From Microbacterium sp. BH-3-3-3 (lineage in GTDB: Bacteria; Actinomycetota; Actinomycetes; Actinomycetales; Microbacteriaceae): a DNA stretch of 64,000 bases. The translations under genes and the position numbers were made by a program. Position 1 is the first letter of the stretch; every line of letters starts with the position of its first letter. The notes beneath the pieces were generated by a model. The model saw only the letters and a list, made by a program, of their open reading frames with translations. It was not told the DNA's origin and ran no database searches. Below are positions 61,350 through 64,000 of this stretch, in pieces. Location: the NCBI RefSeq assembly GCF_007679045.1, contig NZ_VEFS01000002.1, positions 248,001 through 312,000 on the forward strand, in the 5' to 3' direction.

Positions 61350-62711
61350 ATGAGCGACTACGCCGTCGTCAATCCCGCCACCGGCGAGACCCTCGCCGAG
61401 TACGACACGCTGAGCGACTCCGGGGTCGAAGAGGCCATCGCCTCCGCCCACGAGGGCTACCGCGTGTGGGCGGCGACCGCCCCGGCCGAGCGCGCCACGG
61501 CCATCCGCCGCGTCGCCGAGCTGCACCGCGAGCGCCGCGACGAGCTCGCGGCCATCATCGTGCGCGAGATGGGCAAGCCCCTCGAGGCCGCCCTGGGCGA
61601 GGTCGACTTCGCGGCCGACATCACCGAGTACTACGCCGACAACATCGACAAGATCACCGGCGACACCCCGCTCGACATCCCGGCCGAGGGCACCGCCGTG
61701 ATCCGCCGCTCCCCGCTGGGCGTGCTGCTGGGCATCATGCCGTGGAACTTCCCGTACTACCAGGTCGCCCGTTTCGCGGCGCCGAACCTGGCGGTGGGCA
61801 ACACGATCCTCCTCAAGCACGCGCCGCAGTGCCCCGAGTCGGCCGAGGCGCTTGAGGCGATCTACCGCGACGCCGGGCTCCCCGAGGGTGCCTACGTCAA
61901 CATCCGCGCCACCAACGACCAGGCGGCGACCATCATCGCCGATCGTCGCGTGCAGGGCGTCTCGGTCACCGGCTCGGAGCGCGCGGGTGCCGCGGTCGCC
62001 GAGATCGCCGGCCGCAACCTCAAGAAGGTCGCGCTCGAGCTCGGCGGGTCCGACCCGTTCATCCTGCTGTCCACCGACGACCTCGACGCCGCGGTGCAGG
62101 CGGCCGTCGACGCGCGCCTCGACAACAACGGACAGTCGTGCAACGCGGCCAAGCGCTTCATCGTCGCCGACGACCTGTACGAGGGCTTCCTGTCGAAGTT
62201 CACCGCCGCCCTCGGCGAGGCCAAGGTGGGCGACCCGTTCGCCGACGACACGGTGCTCGGGCCCCTCTCGTCGCTGACCGCGGCCGAGCGGCTCGACGAG
62301 CAGGTGCAGCGCGCGCAGGCGCAGGGCGCCACCGTCGAGGTCGGCGGAAAGCGCGACGGGGCGTTCTACCCCGGCACCGTCCTCACCGGGGTGACCAAGG
62401 ACATGGACGCCTACGGCGAGGAGTTCTTCGGCCCCGTGGGCGTGGTCTACCGGGTCTCGGGTGAAGACGAGGCAGTGGCCCTGGCCAACGACACGGGCTA
62501 CGGCCTGGGCTCGTACGTGTTCACCACGGATGCCGAGCAGGCCCAGCGCATCGCCGACAAGATCGAGGCCGGCATGGTCTACGTCAACCTCGTGCTCGCC
62601 GACTCGCCGGAGCTGCCCTTCGGCGGCGTCAAGCGCAGCGGCACCTCGCGAGAGATGGGCCTGCTGGCGGCCGACGAGTTCGTCAACAAGAAGCTCATCC
62701 GCTCGGCGTGA
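61350..62711 (+). CDS. gabD: NAD(P)-dependent succinate-semialdehyde dehydrogenase
   Basis: 453 residues from ATG 61350 after AAAAGGAG. It shows [20 protein letters not shown], the general-base Glu in [13 protein letters not shown], the catalytic Cys in [12 protein letters not shown], and [13 protein letters not shown]. It oxidises succinate semialdehyde from GabT to succinate. It could also oxidise 4-aminobutanal from the oxidase. End of the cluster. Confidence 0.9.
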   Translation: MSDYAVVNPATGETLAEYDTLSDSGVEEAIASAHEGYRVWAATAPAERATAIRRVAELHRERRDELAAIIVREMGKPLEAALGEVDFAADITEYYADNIDKITGDTPLDIPAEGTAVIRRSPLGVLLGIMPWNFPYYQVARFAAPNLAVGNTILLKHAPQCPESAEALEAIYRDAGLPEGAYVNIRATNDQAATIIADRRVQGVSVTGSERAGAAVAEIAGRNLKKVALELGGSDPFILLSTDDLDAAVQAAVDARLDNNGQSCNAAKRFIVADDLYEGFLSKFTAALGEAKVGDPFADDTVLGPLSSLTAAERLDEQVQRAQAQGATVEVGGKRDGAFYPGTVLTGVTKDMDAYGEEFFGPVGVVYRVSGEDEAVALANDTGYGLGSYVFTTDAEQAQRIADKIEAGMVYVNLVLADSPELPFGGVKRSGTSREMGLLAADEFVNKKLIRSA

Positions 62712-62719
62712 CCCCCCAC

Positions 62720-62767
62720 CGCACCCCTCGGTCCGCGCGCTCTCATGCGCTCCGACCGAGGGGTGCG
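62720..62767 (+). terminator. Terminator of the putrescine/GABA operon
   Basis: A perfect 14-bp stem (62720-62733 with 62754-62767; arm CGCACCCCTCGGTC) with a 20-base loop, nine bases after the gabD stop. Confidence 0.8.
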
Positions 62768-62952
62768 GCGCGCTCCGCGACATGCCCGGTGGGGCCGGCT
62801 CGGTTCGCCAGGTCCGACCTCATGACATAGACTGGGGAGTGCAGTCGAAATCTGCATTCTTTCGCCGTGCCCCCGGGCACGCGGCATCCCTCCCCGAGAG
62901 ATTCCAGGCGGAACGCATGTCGGTTTCGAATCCTGGATCCCGTCGGGATCTT

Positions 62953-63025
<73 letters not shown>

Positions 63026-63067
63026 CGCACAGCGCACGCTGGCACACAGACAGACCTAGGTGGTTCG

Positions 63068-63343
63068 ATGACGCAGGAAGAGGCGAAGGGCGAGATCGTC
63101 GCAGACCGCGGCGCGCCCCGCGAGAAGAAGCTGAACTTCTTCGCGCGGATCGCTCTCTTCATTCGTCAGGTCTTCGCAGAACTGCGCAAGGTCGTCACGC
63201 CGACGCGGCAGGAGCTCCTGAAGTTCACCGCCGTCGTCCTCGGGTTCGTCGTCGTCATGATGGCGATCGTCTACGGCCTCGACGTGCTGTTCGTGTGGAT
63301 CACCACCGCCGTCTTCGGCGTCCCCGGTACCGCCGGCGCCTGA
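63068..63343 (+). CDS. secE: Preprotein translocase subunit SecE
   Basis: 91 residues from ATG 63068. The basic N-terminus (REKKLNFFARIALFIRQVFA), the conserved ELRKVVTPTRQEL amphipathic part and one C-terminal transmembrane helix (VVLGFVVVMMAIVYGLDVLF) are typical. It is part of the SecYEG channel. tRNA-Trp upstream and nusG downstream confirm it. Confidence 0.95.
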   Translation: MTQEEAKGEIVADRGAPREKKLNFFARIALFIRQVFAELRKVVTPTRQELLKFTAVVLGFVVVMMAIVYGLDVLFVWITTAVFGVPGTAGA

Positions 63344-63402
63344 CCGCGTCTGGACGGACGCGCGGCGCCTGGAGCGGCCGCCTCTGAACGGAAGAGATCA
63401 CA

Positions 63403-64000
63403 GTGTCTGAAAGATATGTCGACGACGCCGACTGGGCGACGGCAGCCGAGCAGTCCAGCGAGGACGACGAGGCCCAAGAAGGCAACGTGCTCGAGTCGCA
63501 GGAGCGCGCCTCCGACTCGGCCGAGCACTCCGCCGTGCACGTCGTCGACGACGAGACCGACACCGACGACGCCGACCTCGGCGACATCGACATCACCGAC
63601 CCGGAGGCGGACGCGATCGTGAACGACGCTCTCGAGATCGACGAGACCAGCGAGGCCGAGGCCGCCGCCGAGGTGCTCACCGACGCCCTCGCCGAGGAGC
63701 AGGCCGAAGAGGCCGCCGAGGCCGCCGACGAGGTCACCCCCTACGACGGTCCCGACATCAACGGCGAGCCCGACGCGCCCGTGCTCGACGAGGACTTCGT
63801 CGACGAGGTCTCCGCCGCGGCATCCGTCGTCGACGAGGCCGAGGCGTCCGAGTCGCCGGCCGACGCCGCGACCGATGTCGACGCCGAAGAGACCGACGAA
63901 GACGCCGACCCGTACGAGGCGTTCCGCGCCGAGCTGCGGTCGCTCCCCGGCAAGTGGTTCGTCATCCACTCCTACGCCGGTTTCGAGCGCAAGGTGAAGG
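63403..64000 (+). CDS. nusG: Transcription antitermination protein NusG, N-terminal part (runs off the window)
   Basis: GTG 63403 with GGAAGAG upstream; the frame stays open to the last base, so the gene is cut at the window end. About 180 residues of very acidic, Ala/Glu/Asp-rich sequence (such as [14 protein letters not shown]) precede the NGN domain start [17 protein letters not shown]. NusG binds RNA polymerase and affects pausing and termination. The acidic extension is much longer than in E. coli but is known in high-GC actinobacteria. Confidence 0.93.
   Translation, partial: MSERYVDDADWATAAEQSSEDDEAQEGNVLESQERASDSAEHSAVHVVDDETDTDDADLGDIDITDPEADAIVNDALEIDETSEAEAAAEVLTDALAEEQAEEAAEAADEVTPYDGPDINGEPDAPVLDEDFVDEVSAAASVVDEAEASESPADAATDVDAEETDEDADPYEAFRAELRSLPGKWFVIHSYAGFERKVK

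Overview
This is a GC-rich actinobacterial chromosome segment that looks like Microbacterium or a close Microbacteriaceae relative. The evidence is the codon use, the many GTG starts, the many leaderless genes with a TANNNT -10 box 6-7 bases before the start codon, the hadA-hadB-murB order, a RamB/aceA/aceB glyoxylate locus, and a window end at tRNA-Trp - secE - nusG. I see no integrase, transposase, phage gene or CRISPR array.

Layout. 1-4.7 kb: the end of a drug-efflux MFS gene, a large sortase-anchored (LARTG) hydrolase-like surface protein, and a small unknown gene. 4.7-11 kb: a LacI-type regulator with three CAACCGGTTG operators divergent to a PotBCA/D-like ABC operon that ends in an adenosine-deaminase-family gene. 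11-14 kb: an aldo/keto reductase, then a sigma / membrane anti-sigma-like / I36-like protein trio. 14-20 kb: a thioesterase, an MHS transporter, a TetR regulator, a flavin disulfide reductase and an epimerase. 19.7-21.1 kb: an ECF sigma factor with Asp23-type envelope stress genes. 22-24.3 kb: a Cys-rich leader peptide (MLTCRCCR) ahead of a cysteine synthase family gene and a cystathionine gamma-synthase/lyase. 24.4-33 kb: housekeeping genes (NADP reductase-like, TauE, MaoC pair, murB, aminotransferase, ClC, PnuC-NadR).

32.9-38.8 kb holds the least ordinary gene set: five overlapping genes encoding a MoxR-type AAA+ ATPase, an unknown protein, a protein with both a zincin HExxH motif and a vWA MIDAS, another unknown protein, and a PaaK-like adenylate-forming enzyme. 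38.9-43.7 kb is the glyoxylate shunt (aceB, aceA) with a divergent RamB-like regulator. 43.9-46.3 kb holds a secreted glycoamylase-like enzyme and a TetR regulator. 48-54.2 kb is a sugar ABC transporter / GH3 glucosidase / LacI operon. 54.4-62.7 kb is a putrescine-to-succinate route: PucR regulator, GABA transaminase, putrescine oxidase, Usp, permease and succinate-semialdehyde dehydrogenase.

Two sequence-level signals cut across the genes. The first is a family of roughly 80-base interspersed palindromes with arms CCGTCSTGCGGA / TCCGCASGACGG. They lie mainly between convergent genes, and two loci are tandem with an exact 109-base period. The second is the heptamer GGATGCC/GGCATCC, present more than 70 times and apparently dictating otherwise rare codon choices (GCA TCC for Ala-Ser, GAT GCC for Asp-Ala).
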